Source: Azospirillum cavernae (GTDB lineage: Bacteria > Pseudomonadota > Alphaproteobacteria > Azospirillales > Azospirillaceae). Taken from it: a stretch of DNA of 64,000 nucleotides. Both the position numbers and the translations under genes were made by a program. The notes below the pieces were generated by a model, which was not told the DNA's origin, did not search any database, and was given only the letters and a program-made list of their open reading frames with translations. Shown here piece after piece: positions 1 through 8,869 of this stretch; position 1 is the stretch's first letter; the number at the start of each line of letters is the position of its first letter. The stretch spans positions 1 to 64,000 of the forward strand of contig NZ_QYUL01000003.1 in the NCBI RefSeq assembly GCF_003590795.1. The letters are read 5' to 3'.

Positions 1-353
1 CCGATCACTGGAAAGCGCAAGGGGGCGCCGGTCCAGAATGTCGCCGTGTTCGCGAACACTGGACCAACAAAGCGGTTGGCGCCCAAGCGTTCGGTCAACG
101 CCGGTGGGATCAGGGCGACCTTCCAGCCCGCCACGGCGTCGGGCCAGGCCGCCGTCGCCGCGTTCTGGATGGCGTAGGCGGTGGCCAGATCCTCGGGCAG
201 AGGGCCAGGAAAGGCGTCGATTCCCGCCGCCACGCGGCGGGCGGCGACCAGCGCGGTGGCGGCGCTGGCGATGGCCGGACCATCGAAAGCTGGGGTGTTG
301 GCTGGGGTGTTGAAGGCCGGTTGGTCAAGCCCGGTGGGGGGTGAGACGGTCAT
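1..353 (-). CDS. 2-keto-4-pentenoate hydratase-like protein (N-terminal part, cut by window edge)
   Basis: Reads leftward off the window, so only the first 117 residues are present. The ATG lies at 353-351 behind an AGGAG ribosome binding site about 7 bases upstream. After a Pro/Thr-rich leader, the segment contains the pattern AYAIQNAATAAWPDAVAGWK followed by a later VGPVF, which matches the N-terminal helix and 'GWKVxL' strand of the MhpD/HpaH hydratase branch of the fumarylacetoacetate hydrolase superfamily. These enzymes hydrate 2-hydroxy-penta-2,4-dienoates in aromatic meta-cleavage. The catalytic core is outside the window, so hydratase versus 4-oxalocrotonate decarboxylase cannot be decided. 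It is divergent from the M20 peptidase. Confidence 0.7.
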   Translation of the reverse strand, partial: MTVSPPTGLDQPAFNTPANTPAFDGPAIASAATALVAARRVAAGIDAFPGPLPEDLATAYAIQNAATAAWPDAVAGWKVALIPPALTERLGANRFVGPVFANTATFWTGAPLRFPVI

Positions 354-544
354 CCTGCCTGCTCCTGAAACGCTGTGGGTCGGGGCTTGCGCCCGGATTG
401 TCGCCAAAGAACCGCATGCCAAGCATGGCGCGCCACGACTGTAGCGGCGCGTGCCCGTGGGGGAAAGCGCGGTATGGCGGCGGGGACTGGACGAGGCGAC
501 GGTCTGGGGCGCAGACTTGCGCGGTCCGCACATCGGGAGACGCC

Positions 545-1858
545 ATGTCCGCCGCCCCCACCGCCGTCATTGACCCGTTCCTTCGGGACGCGCTGTTCGC
601 CCGCATCGCGGATCGCCGCGACGAGCTGATCGCGCTGACCCAGGCGTTGATCCGCATCCCCACCATCAACCCGCCGGGCGACGTCTACGCCGACTGCGCC
701 GCATTGATCGGGCGGCGGCTGGCGGCGCGCGGTTTTCAGGTGGAGTATGTGCGCGCCCATGGCAGCGCGGGCGACAGCGACCGTTTCCCCCGCACCAACG
801 TCATCGCCCGGATCGAAGGCCCCCGTCCCGGCCCTTGCGTGCATTTCAACGGCCACATCGACGTGGTGCCGCCGGGACAGGGCTGGACCGTCGATCCCTT
901 CGCCGGGGTGGTGAAGGACGGGCGGGTCTATGGGCGGGGCGCCTGCGACATGAAGGGCGGCATCGCCGCGTCGATCATCGCGGTGGAATCCTTGCTCGAC
1001 GCTGGGTTGCTGACGGCGGGCGCGCTGGAGATTTCCGGCACGGTGGACGAGGAGTCCGGCGGATTCGGCGGGGTTGGGCATCTGGCCAAGCTGGGTTATT
1101 TCTCAAAACCGCGCGTCGATCACGTCATCATTCCCGAACCCTTGAACGTGGATCGGGTCTGCGTCGGCCATCGCGGCGTCTGGTGGGCGGAGATCGAGAC
1201 CAAGGGCCGCGTCGCCCATGGCTCCATGCCCTTTCTGGGCAATTGCGCGGTGCGCCACATGGGGGCGGTGCTGCACCGGATCGAGGAAGAGTTGATCCCC
1301 CGTCTGTCCGAAAAACGCACCGATATGCCGGTGGTGCCGGAGGGCGCGCGGCAATCCACCATCAACATCAACGCCATCCATGGCGGCCAGCGCGAGGATC
1401 ATGACGGGCTGCCCAGCCCGATGGTTCCCGACCGCTGCCGCATGGTCATCGACCGCCGCTATCTGATCGAGGAGGATCCCGACGCGGTGCGCGGCGAGAT
1501 CGTCGCCATCCTTGACGATCTGCGCCAGCGGCGTCCGGGCTTCGATTACGATCTGCGCGAGATTCTGGCCTTCCTGCCGACGATGACCGACGCCGACGCG
1601 CCCGTCGTTCTGGCGGTGGCGGCGGCCATCGAAACCGTGTTGGGCCGTCCGGCACAACGGGTGGTGTCGCCCGGCACCTATGACCAAAAACATATCGTCC
1701 GCATCGGCCATCTGAAGGACTGCATCGCCTACGGCCCCGGCATCCTCGATCTGGCCCACCAGCCCGACGAGTATGTCGGCATCGACGACATGGTTCAGTC
1801 GGCGAAGGTCATGGCGCTGGCGACGCTGGCGCTGTTGGCTGGGCGGGCGGGGGGCTGA
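545..1858 (+). CDS. M20-family metallopeptidase (ArgE/DapE-type amidohydrolase)
   Basis: 437 residues, the usual size of the ArgE/DapE (M20A) family of cytosolic di-zinc deacylases, which remove acyl groups from amino-acid derivatives. Visible motifs are FNGHIDVVPPG (metal His and catalytic Asp, about residue 100), GRGACDMKGG (metal-bridging Asp) and VDEESGG (catalytic general-base Glu and metal Glu). The ATG at 545 was chosen because a GGGAGA site sits just before it and the family begins shortly before the first conserved helix; a longer upstream frame opens at 341 but has no family similarity. The exact substrate cannot be read from sequence. Its last 50 bases overlap the end of the convergent GGDEF/EAL gene. 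Confidence 0.85.
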   Translation: MSAAPTAVIDPFLRDALFARIADRRDELIALTQALIRIPTINPPGDVYADCAALIGRRLAARGFQVEYVRAHGSAGDSDRFPRTNVIARIEGPRPGPCVHFNGHIDVVPPGQGWTVDPFAGVVKDGRVYGRGACDMKGGIAASIIAVESLLDAGLLTAGALEISGTVDEESGGFGGVGHLAKLGYFSKPRVDHVIIPEPLNVDRVCVGHRGVWWAEIETKGRVAHGSMPFLGNCAVRHMGAVLHRIEEELIPRLSEKRTDMPVVPEGARQSTININAIHGGQREDHDGLPSPMVPDRCRMVIDRRYLIEEDPDAVRGEIVAILDDLRQRRPGFDYDLREILAFLPTMTDADAPVVLAVAAAIETVLGRPAQRVVSPGTYDQKHIVRIGHLKDCIAYGPGILDLAHQPDEYVGIDDMVQSAKVMALATLALLAGRAGG

Positions 1859-4628
1859 CCGGCATGGCGCTGATCGGCAGGGCGCGCAGGGCGGTGAGCT
1901 TGGCCAGCAGCGGATCCAACTGCTCCGCCGGAACCGGGCGGCTGAACAGGAAGCCCTGGTAGCTTTCGCAGGTGAGGTCACGGAGCAACTGCAACTGCTC
2001 CTCCGTCTCCACCCCTTCGGCGATGACCGACAGGCCCAGGCTGCGGCCCAACCCGACGATGGCGCGCGGCACCGACGCGTTGCTGACTCCGATCGACAGA
2101 TCATGGATGAAGGAGCGGTCGATCTTCAGCTTGTCGATGGGCAGCCGGTGCAAGTAGCTGAGCGACGAATAGCCGGTGCCGAAATCATCCAGCGCGATCA
2201 ACACGCCGCGCTCCTTCAGCGCGTTCAGGGTGGCGGTGGCCCCGTCGATGTCCTCGATCAGCGTGCTTTCCGTCACCTCGATTTCCAGCTCCGGCCCGGT
2301 CAGCCCGTTGGCGTCGAGCGCGCGGGCGACCTTGATCGGCAATTGCCCGTCGCGGAACTGCGCGCCCGACACGTTGACGGCCACCGGGATGTCCAGGCCG
2401 AACATGTCCTTCCAACGGCGGATTTGGGCGCAAGCCTCGTTCAGCACCCAATCGCCCATGGCGACGACCAGCCCGGTTTCCTCGGCCACCGGCAGGAAGC
2501 GGCCGGGCAGGATCAACCCCTCATGCGGGTGGCGCCAGCGGATCAGCGCCTCCATCCCGACGATGTGGCCGTTGGCGGTGTCCACCTGAGGTTGATAGAC
2601 CAGAAACAGCTCGCCCTGAGCGATGGCGTGCCGCAAATTGCCTTCCAGATCCATGCGGTCGCGCGATTTCGTCCCCATTTCGCGGGTGACGAAGCGATAG
2701 CCGTTCCGCCCGCTTTCCTTGGCGTTGTACATGGCGATGTCGGCGCAGCGGATCAGCCCCTCGGCGTCCTCGGCGTCGTCGGGGAACAGGCTGATGCCGA
2801 CGCTGGGCGTGACGACGAAGCTTTGCCCACCAACGTTGAACGGGCTGGCGAGATGCGCCACGACCTTTTCCGCCACCTGGGCGGCGTCGCTGGGATCCTT
2901 CACCTGACGGGCGACGATCAGGAACTCGTCGCCGCCCAACCGCCCGACCGTGTCCGATTCCCGCACGCCCGCTTGCAAGCGGCGGGCGACCGAGCGCAGC
3001 ACCTCGTCGCCAAAGGAATGGCCCAAACTGTCGTTGATGACCTTGAAGCGGTCGAGGTCGATGAACAGGACGGCGACCTTGTCGCCGTCGCGCCGCGCCT
3101 CTTTCAACGCCTGGGCGATGCGGTCGAACAGCAGGACCCGGTTGGGCAGGCCGGTCAGCGCGTCGAAATGGGCCAGATACTGGATGTGCTGCTCCGCCCG
3201 CCGCTTGTCGCCGACATCCTCGACGAAGACGAGCGCGAACAGAAACTCCCGATCCGACGTCACCGGCTGGACATGCAGACTGAAATGACCGCGCCGCCCG
3301 CCCATCAGCAGGGGTTGGTCGATCTCCAGCTTGCCGCTGTCGCCTTGAAGGGCGGCGTCGAGCGCGACGACCGCCGACTGGTCGGCGGCGCGCAGCCGCA
3401 TGTCGGCGCCGATCAATTCGGCGCGCGACAGTCCAGCGGCTTGGGCAAAGGCCGGGTTGCAATCCATGATGAGACCATCATGGTCAATCAGGGCGATGCC
3501 AAGCGGGGCCTGGGTGAAGAGCTGGTGGCGCTCGACCTCCTGCCGCCGCAGCGACGCCGTGATGCGGTCAGCCAGAATCAACGCGCGGGCGCGGGTTGCG
3601 GTCATCGACCGCATCATCTGGAACAGCGCCAGACTGAGCGTGAGACCGGCGACCAGAACGGCGGACGGAACCCAAGGTTGCCCACCAAGATCGGCGTTGG
3701 CAAGGTTGGCGTACCGCACGGCCCAGGCCTGCCCGCCGACCATGAGGCTCTGCATGGCGGAAAATTGCGGGGCGTCTTGCCGTTGTGGGCCGTTGCGGTA
3801 CAGCGGGAATTCGGTTGCCGCCGGGGTGTCATAAATTTCGACGCCGACGTCGCGTTGGTCGTCGGTGAACAGGCCGTCGATCAGCGGCGCGATTCGCACC
3901 GGGGTCAGAACGACGCCGGTGAAGCCCGCGCGCCGGGCGGATGGGGTGGCGGCGGCGCGGTCGTCGCGGTAGGTCGCCTGATACAGGATGAAGGCGGGTT
4001 GCGCCCCGCTGGTTTCGTCGATCTTCAGCGTGATCGCGCGGGTCGCCGTTGGTTCGCCGCTGTCGCGCGCCCGTTCGATGGCGTTGCGGCGGATGGCTTC
4101 GGACATCATGTCGAAACCAAGCGCCCGGTTGTTCCCCTCGCTGGCTGGGGCGGCGAAGATGTTGACGACCCGCTCGGCCCCGGCGCTTTCCGGCCAGATG
4201 CGAAAATTGTCGGCCCCGTCGGCGCGCATGGCGGCGACGAGATCCTGTCCCCGGTTGGCCGGGGTTGCGCGGGCGTAGGCGACGGCGATGATGCCGGGGT
4301 AGCGTTCGGGAATGCGCAGCCCGTCGACGAAGTGCCGCCATTCGGCGCTGTGGATGGCGGGAAAGGCGGTGACGACCGACGCCGCCCCGCGCGCCACCTG
4401 CTCATACACCGCCAGCCGGTCGGCCAGTTGGCTGTGCAACGCGCCGACCCGCAGGGAAAAGCGGTGCTGCTGCTCGCTCTTCAGGGCGTGGACCGATTGA
4501 TCCCAGGCGAACAGAGTCAGACCAAGGCCAACCGCCAGGGCAAGCCAGGGCGCGCGGCGGGCCAGCGTCGGCACGGATGACGGGGGCGTCAAGGGTTCCG
4601 CCCTCGGTCCCTGAAGCGCCGCGCTCAT
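1809..4628 (-). CDS. CHASE-PAS-GGDEF-EAL bifunctional-type cyclic-di-GMP protein
   Basis: 939 residues. In order: a short cytoplasmic N-terminus, a membrane segment at about residues 27-45, a periplasmic CHASE sensor (about 50-310), a second membrane segment (about 320-340), a PAS domain (about 360-480), GGDEF and EAL. The cyclase signature RLGGDEF (about residue 562) is intact and is preceded by RESD, a canonical RxxD product-inhibition I-site. The phosphodiesterase signature EALIRWRHP (about 691) and the DDFGTGYSS loop are intact, so both activities are possible. Its ATG overlaps the stop of the upstream 168-residue gene by one base (TGATG), so the two are translationally coupled. Ligand of the CHASE domain is unknown. 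Confidence 0.92.
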   Translation of the reverse strand: MSAALQGPRAEPLTPPSSVPTLARRAPWLALAVGLGLTLFAWDQSVHALKSEQQHRFSLRVGALHSQLADRLAVYEQVARGAASVVTAFPAIHSAEWRHFVDGLRIPERYPGIIAVAYARATPANRGQDLVAAMRADGADNFRIWPESAGAERVVNIFAAPASEGNNRALGFDMMSEAIRRNAIERARDSGEPTATRAITLKIDETSGAQPAFILYQATYRDDRAAATPSARRAGFTGVVLTPVRIAPLIDGLFTDDQRDVGVEIYDTPAATEFPLYRNGPQRQDAPQFSAMQSLMVGGQAWAVRYANLANADLGGQPWVPSAVLVAGLTLSLALFQMMRSMTATRARALILADRITASLRRQEVERHQLFTQAPLGIALIDHDGLIMDCNPAFAQAAGLSRAELIGADMRLRAADQSAVVALDAALQGDSGKLEIDQPLLMGGRRGHFSLHVQPVTSDREFLFALVFVEDVGDKRRAEQHIQYLAHFDALTGLPNRVLLFDRIAQALKEARRDGDKVAVLFIDLDRFKVINDSLGHSFGDEVLRSVARRLQAGVRESDTVGRLGGDEFLIVARQVKDPSDAAQVAEKVVAHLASPFNVGGQSFVVTPSVGISLFPDDAEDAEGLIRCADIAMYNAKESGRNGYRFVTREMGTKSRDRMDLEGNLRHAIAQGELFLVYQPQVDTANGHIVGMEALIRWRHPHEGLILPGRFLPVAEETGLVVAMGDWVLNEACAQIRRWKDMFGLDIPVAVNVSGAQFRDGQLPIKVARALDANGLTGPELEIEVTESTLIEDIDGATATLNALKERGVLIALDDFGTGYSSLSYLHRLPIDKLKIDRSFIHDLSIGVSNASVPRAIVGLGRSLGLSVIAEGVETEEQLQLLRDLTCESYQGFLFSRPVPAEQLDPLLAKLTALRALPISAMPVSPPPAQPTAPASPAP

Positions 4629-5134
4629 CAGAACTCCTTCAAAATCTTTGGGCTGTGGATCAACAAGGTCTCGATCATGCCCAAGATTTCTTCGATTTTG
4701 GTCCGGGTCGCGTCCAACTCGTCCGCCGTTTTGTCGTCGATGCCCGCCTCCATCAACATGGTGTCGAAGGTGTGCAGCGTTTCGTTGAAGGCTTTCTGTT
4801 CCGCTTCCAGCACGTCAAAGGCGCCGAGCGAACTGGTCAAGGCCAGGGGCGGGTCGCTGACGAAGCTGTAGCTGATGTCGGTGAAAATGGCGATGGCGGT
4901 CAATTTCTGGCGCAACACCCATTGCGGAAAATTGTCGGGAAGCTCCTTCCCCGCCTCTCCCAACCGTTCCTGGATGGAAAAGATCAGCCCCTGTATGTCG
5001 AGGTAGGCGTTGCGGATCTCGCGAAAACGCGGAAAGGTTTTCGGTCTTCCCCCCGCCCGCAAACGAGCGAGAGTCGCAATGTCTTCCGTAAGCTTTCGGG
5101 CCATCCGAAGAACGACAATCGTCACCTTCGCCAT
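4628..5134 (-). CDS. Uncharacterised 168-residue protein coupled to the c-di-GMP enzyme
   Basis: I do not recognise a named family. The protein is soluble, with no signal peptide or membrane segment, and looks mostly helical: a basic N-terminal helix (MAKVTIVVLRMARKLTEDIA), a central stretch with aromatic residues (AIFTDISYSFVSDPP) and a C-terminal helical pair rich in Glu, Lys and Thr. The stop codon overlaps the start of the CHASE-GGDEF-EAL gene by one base, so the two proteins are made together and may form a signalling pair, for example an input or accessory subunit. That role is inferred from coupling only. Confidence 0.75.
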   Translation of the reverse strand: MAKVTIVVLRMARKLTEDIATLARLRAGGRPKTFPRFREIRNAYLDIQGLIFSIQERLGEAGKELPDNFPQWVLRQKLTAIAIFTDISYSFVSDPPLALTSSLGAFDVLEAEQKAFNETLHTFDTMLMEAGIDDKTADELDATRTKIEEILGMIETLLIHSPKILKEF

Positions 5135-5401
5135 AGGCAGCCTCCGCTCACGCTCACGCTCGCCTCTTCCGCTGCCGATTGCCGATGAAACCCGAGGTCA
5201 GCCTACACCAAGCTCATGCCGGTCCGGTAGCGTTACAGCAACGTAAGAATCAATTGCGGCGTTCTGCCACCAGGGCCAAGGGCTTGGGCGGCGGCTGGCG
5301 CCGCGACGGGGCTGTCATGGGGGGCTGTCTCGACACAAATGGCATGGGTCCCGGTCGGTTTGTGACAACGCGGACATGAAACCGCTGGTTCATTGTCAAG
5401 G

Positions 5402-6091
5402 TCATGGCGTCGCCCGCGTCGCGGCGACCATGCCCGCGCAGACCAGGGCAAGAACCGGCGGCAGCGCGAAGCACCACATTCCCAGCGTGATGTAGGATAG
5501 GGCGCCGACGCCGCAACCGAGCGCAAAGCAAAGAACCGTGACGCCCAGGGCGCCAAACCGTCCGCGAACGATGGCGCGCTCGTTGGCGGGGCCGCCAAAG
5601 ATCAAATCGGCGAGGTCGATCATCACTTGGGTGGTCGTGCCGGTCATCAGGGTGGAGGGCGGCGAGGAGCCGAGATAGAGGCGGTGCGCCGCGTTCTGCA
5701 AGGCCATGGCGACGACCAGAAGCATCCCGGTCATCACCAGCGGCAGGCCGTCGGGATTGGCGAAACCGCCAAAATAAATGGCCAACCCGCCCCCCGCCGT
5801 CAGGAAAGCGACCTGCGCCACCAGGATTTTGGTCAAGGCGCCCTCGGGCTTCGGCTGCGCCTTGCGGACGATCAGGCGCAGGGCGACGATGGCGATGCAA
5901 AACACCGGCAGCGCCAGCAGCTTGGCGATGATTCCGGAACTGCCGTGGGTCAGCGCCGCGCCCAGCGTGACGAAGTTGCCGGTGACATGGGCGACGAACA
6001 GCCCTTGGAGCGCCAGAAAGCCGACCGTGTCGACATAGCCGGCGTTGGCGCTCAGCAGCAAGGGAAGGAGGGGTTTCGATGGCGCGGTCAT
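5402..6091 (-). CDS. DUF1275 (YoaK-type) membrane protein
   Basis: 229 residues with about six hydrophobic segments. The N-terminal pattern SANAGYVDTVGFLAL...GLFVAHVTGNFVTLGAAL and the central PSTLMTGTTTQ are diagnostic of the YoaK/DUF1275 family of inner-membrane proteins, whose function is not established. The start ATG overlaps the stop of the DoxX gene by four bases (ATGA), so it is the last gene of a set reading from the XapX gene. It is followed by 267 bases without a gene before the 168-residue gene. Confidence 0.85.
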   Translation of the reverse strand: MTAPSKPLLPLLLSANAGYVDTVGFLALQGLFVAHVTGNFVTLGAALTHGSSGIIAKLLALPVFCIAIVALRLIVRKAQPKPEGALTKILVAQVAFLTAGGGLAIYFGGFANPDGLPLVMTGMLLVVAMALQNAAHRLYLGSSPPSTLMTGTTTQVMIDLADLIFGGPANERAIVRGRFGALGVTVLCFALGCGVGALSYITLGMWCFALPPVLALVCAGMVAATRATP

Positions 6092-6564
6092 CGGCGTTCC
6101 TCCGCCGCGCTGGGGGTGGAGGAACGTTGGCCTTGCCGCGTCAGGTCATGCCACGCCACCAACAGGAATCCGCCGATCAGGCCGAGATGCTCAAAAAAGG
6201 CGTTGGCGGCCATGAAACGGTCGTGACCGATGGGCAGCTCCCAAAAGCGCAGGGCCGTCAATGTGGCGAACAGGGTGAAGACGCCAAGCCCCAGCGCCCC
6301 CAGCCAGCGCCAGAAGCCGCTGAGGACCATGGCCGATCCCGCCAGTTCCACCACAATGACGATCCCGGCGAACAGCGCCGGAGGGGACAGACCGAAATGC
6401 GCCATTTCATCCATGGCGGCGGGAACATCGGACAGCTTCACCAAGCCCCCTTGCAGGTAGGCGGCGCAGAGGCCGAGATGGGCGAGGCAGCGGATCGGCC
6501 CGGCGGTGAAGGCCGCGCGCGCGCGGTCGATCCACGCGCGCTTGATGATGGGGGGAAGGGGCAT
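6088..6564 (-). CDS. DoxX-family membrane protein
   Basis: 158 residues with four hydrophobic helices, typical of the DoxX/DoxD family of small quinone-associated or redox-associated membrane proteins. The pattern LQGGLVKLSDVPAAMDEMAHFG followed by a helix is the usual first-helix region (split here: LQGGLVKL then AMDEMAHFGL). The ATG at 6564 lies two bases after the amidohydrolase stop, which fixes the start; an open frame continues upstream only as an out-of-frame shadow of that gene. Its stop overlaps the DUF1275 start. Partner and substrate are unknown. Confidence 0.8.
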   Translation of the reverse strand: MPLPPIIKRAWIDRARAAFTAGPIRCLAHLGLCAAYLQGGLVKLSDVPAAMDEMAHFGLSPPALFAGIVIVVELAGSAMVLSGFWRWLGALGLGVFTLFATLTALRFWELPIGHDRFMAANAFFEHLGLIGGFLLVAWHDLTRQGQRSSTPSAAEERR

Positions 6565-6566
6565 GC

Positions 6567-8456
6567 TCACACCGCCCAGCAGGCGCAACCCAGCACGCCC
6601 CAAAAGCTGCTGGCGTCCGACGTCGGGACCTCGGCGCCCCAGGCGCGGGCGTGGGCGTGGCCGTGGATGTTGCAACTGTTGGCGCAGCCGCAACCCGCCG
6701 CCGCCGCGCGATGCAGGGATTTGGCCCCCGCGCCGTCCGGCTCGCCCCACGCGGCATAGCCCTTGAACGTCCGGACCGGCGACCAATCCGGCATCGCCGG
6801 GGGCACTGGGTTGTCGTCAAGCGCGGTGAAATCCCCGGCGCCATAGACGATTTTGCCGCCCACCATGGTCAAATCGGCGGTCAGAAAGGCGATGTCATCC
6901 TCGGCGCAGTGGAAATAATCCTTATTCGGCACAATCAGATCGGCAAAATGACCGACTTCGATGCGCCCCCGCTTGCCCTCCTCGTTGGAGAACCAGGCGA
7001 CGTTTTCCGTCCACATGCGCAGCGCGGTTTCCCGATCCAGGCAGTTGCGGCGGGGGTAGAGCGACGTGCCGCCGACCGTCAGGCCCGTGACCATCCAGGA
7101 CAGCGAAACCCATGGGTTGTAGGAGGCGACGCGCGTCGCGTCGGTCCCCGCCGAAACCTTGACTCCCTTTTCCAGAATGCGGGCGATGGGCGGGGTCGCC
7201 TCCGCCGCCGCCGCGCCGTAGCGCTCGATGAAATATTCGCCCTGATAGGCCATGCGATGTTGCACGGCGACGCCGCCGCCCAGCGCCGCGATGCGGTCGA
7301 TCGAGCGGTCGGAAATCGTTTCGGCATGGTCGAAGAACCAGTTCAGCCCGCTCAGCGGCACATCCTGGTTGACCTTTTCAAACACGTCGAGGGCGCGGGA
7401 GATCGTCTGGTCATAGGTGGCGTGCAGGCGCCAGGGCCAGCGGTTTTCCGCCAGGATGCGCACGACCTCCTCCAAATCGCCTTCCATGTCCGGCGGCATG
7501 TCGGGGCGCGGCTGGCGGAAATCCTCGAAATCAGCGGCGGAGAACACCAGCATTTCGCCAGCGCCGTTGTGGCGGAAATAATCGTCGCCCTGCTTGTATG
7601 TGACCGACGAGGTCCAGCGCAGGAAATCGTCCTTTTCCTGCTTGGGTTTCTGGGTGAACAGGTTGTAGGCGAGGCGCACCGTCATCTGCCCTTCGTCGGC
7701 CAGATGCTGGATGACGGCGTAATCCTCGGGGTAATTCTGGAAACCGCCGCCAGCGTCGATGACGCCGGTCACGCCCAGCCGGTTGAGTTCCCGCATGAAG
7801 TGGCGGGTCGAGTTGACTTGATACTCGAAGGGCAGGCGCGGCCCCTTGGACAAGGTGGCGTAAAGAATGGTCGCGTTGGGCTTGGCCAGCAGCAATCCGG
7901 TTGGGTTGCCTTGGGCGTCGCGGGTGATCTCGCCGCCGGGCGGTTCCGGCGTGTCCTTGGTGTAGCCGACCGCCCGCAAGGCGGCGCCGTTGAGCAGAGC
8001 GCGGTCGTAAAGATGGAGGATGAAGACCGGGGTGTCGGGAGCCACGGCGTTGATTTCGTCGAGGGTCGGCAGCCGCTTTTCCGCGAACTGATGTTCGGTG
8101 AAGCCGCCGATCACCCGCACCCATTGCGGCGGCGGGGTGATCGCCACCTGCCGCTTCAGCATGTCCATGGCGTCGGCCAGGGAGCGCACGCCGTCCCACC
8201 GCAGTTCCATGTTGAAATTCAGTCCGCCGCGCACGACGTGGGTGTGGTTGTCGGTCAGCCCCGGCAGCACGCTGCGGCGGCGCAGGTCGATGACCCGCGT
8301 GGCCGGGCCGCGATGGCCGTCCATGTCGTTCTCGCGCCCGACGGCGATGAATTTGCCGTCCTTGATCGCCACAGCGCTGGCCGTGGGGTTGCTGCGGTCG
8401 AGGGTGACGAACGCGCCATTCTGGAGAATGACGTCGGCGACAACGGAATCGGTCAT
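6567..8456 (-). CDS. YtcJ-like amidohydrolase (Amidohydro_3) with Cys/His-rich tail
   Basis: 629 residues, in the metal-dependent amidohydrolase superfamily. The N-terminal beta-sandwich half (VILQNGAFVTLD) precedes the metal-site strand LTDNHTHVVRGG (HxH). WRLHATYDQTISRALDVFE and LNWFFDHAETIS hold the later metal-site histidines, and GTDATRVASYNPW holds the catalytic Asp. This is the YtcJ/NfdA branch, whose substrates are mostly unknown. The last 50 residues are unusual: a tail with GCGCANSCNIHGHAHARAWG and a terminal GCACWAV, giving several Cys and His able to bind metal. The start overlaps the XapX stop (ATGA). It sits in a set with XapX, DoxX and DUF1275 membrane proteins. Confidence 0.85.
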   Translation of the reverse strand: MTDSVVADVILQNGAFVTLDRSNPTASAVAIKDGKFIAVGRENDMDGHRGPATRVIDLRRRSVLPGLTDNHTHVVRGGLNFNMELRWDGVRSLADAMDMLKRQVAITPPPQWVRVIGGFTEHQFAEKRLPTLDEINAVAPDTPVFILHLYDRALLNGAALRAVGYTKDTPEPPGGEITRDAQGNPTGLLLAKPNATILYATLSKGPRLPFEYQVNSTRHFMRELNRLGVTGVIDAGGGFQNYPEDYAVIQHLADEGQMTVRLAYNLFTQKPKQEKDDFLRWTSSVTYKQGDDYFRHNGAGEMLVFSAADFEDFRQPRPDMPPDMEGDLEEVVRILAENRWPWRLHATYDQTISRALDVFEKVNQDVPLSGLNWFFDHAETISDRSIDRIAALGGGVAVQHRMAYQGEYFIERYGAAAAEATPPIARILEKGVKVSAGTDATRVASYNPWVSLSWMVTGLTVGGTSLYPRRNCLDRETALRMWTENVAWFSNEEGKRGRIEVGHFADLIVPNKDYFHCAEDDIAFLTADLTMVGGKIVYGAGDFTALDDNPVPPAMPDWSPVRTFKGYAAWGEPDGAGAKSLHRAAAAGCGCANSCNIHGHAHARAWGAEVPTSDASSFWGVLGCACWAV

Positions 8457-8773
8457 GACCGCTTCTCCTCAGGAATGTCAACGGTGGAACGCGCCGTGCG
8501 TTCTTCAACGATGGAACGCGCCGTGCGTTCTGGGGACTGGAGGCCGGGCAGGCGCCCGAACAGATGCGCGACCGCCTGGGATTTGTCGCAAGCGGCGCTG
8601 AAGGCCGATCCCGCCAACAATTGCCGCGTGATCGGAATCACCTGCTCGCCCACCAGCATGCCGAACAGACCGATCAGGGCGACGACGGGCGGCGCTGGCG
8701 AACGCACGTTGATGAGGCTGTAAATCACGCCGACGAGAAGGCCGCCAGCCAACGACAGCAGATACATTTTCAT
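8453..8773 (-). CDS. XapX (DUF1427) domain membrane protein
   Basis: 106 residues. The first 55 form two membrane helices: MKMYLLSLAGGLLVGVIYSL then SPAPPVVALIGLFGMLVGEQ, which is the signature of the XapX domain. The C-terminal half is soluble and carries a tandem nine-residue duplication (RTARSIVEE / RTARSTVD) encoded by a 27-bp DNA repeat. XapX proteins are of unknown function but recur beside YcaC-like hydrolases and YtcJ-like amidohydrolases, as here. A GGGGGAAG ribosome site precedes the ATG, and the stop overlaps the amidohydrolase start by four bases. Confidence 0.82.
   Translation of the reverse strand: MKMYLLSLAGGLLVGVIYSLINVRSPAPPVVALIGLFGMLVGEQVIPITRQLLAGSAFSAACDKSQAVAHLFGRLPGLQSPERTARSIVEERTARSTVDIPEEKRS
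8478..8531. repeat. 27-bp in-frame tandem duplication inside the XapX gene
   Basis: Two adjacent 27-bp units (8478-8504 and 8505-8531) differ at one position (G/A). Each contains TGGAACGCGCCGTGCGTTCT and adds nine residues to the XapX C-terminal tail. This is a recent-looking slippage or duplication product. Confidence 0.9.
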
Positions 8774-8869
8774 CCCACTTCCCCCTTTCGGTCATAAGGG
8801 CGGCGCCGATCTTCCTTTGGGCGATGCCCGTTGGATGATTGGCGCCGCCCCCGTTGACGGCCCTTGGCG

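Noticed and set aside
1773..4580. A 935-codon open frame on the plus strand opposite the GGDEF/EAL gene
   Set aside because: It is the antisense shadow of a gene with intact GGDEF and EAL motifs; its translation is low-complexity and matches no family. Similar long shadows at 14158-17931, 17949-20084 and 22349-24421 were dropped for the same reason.
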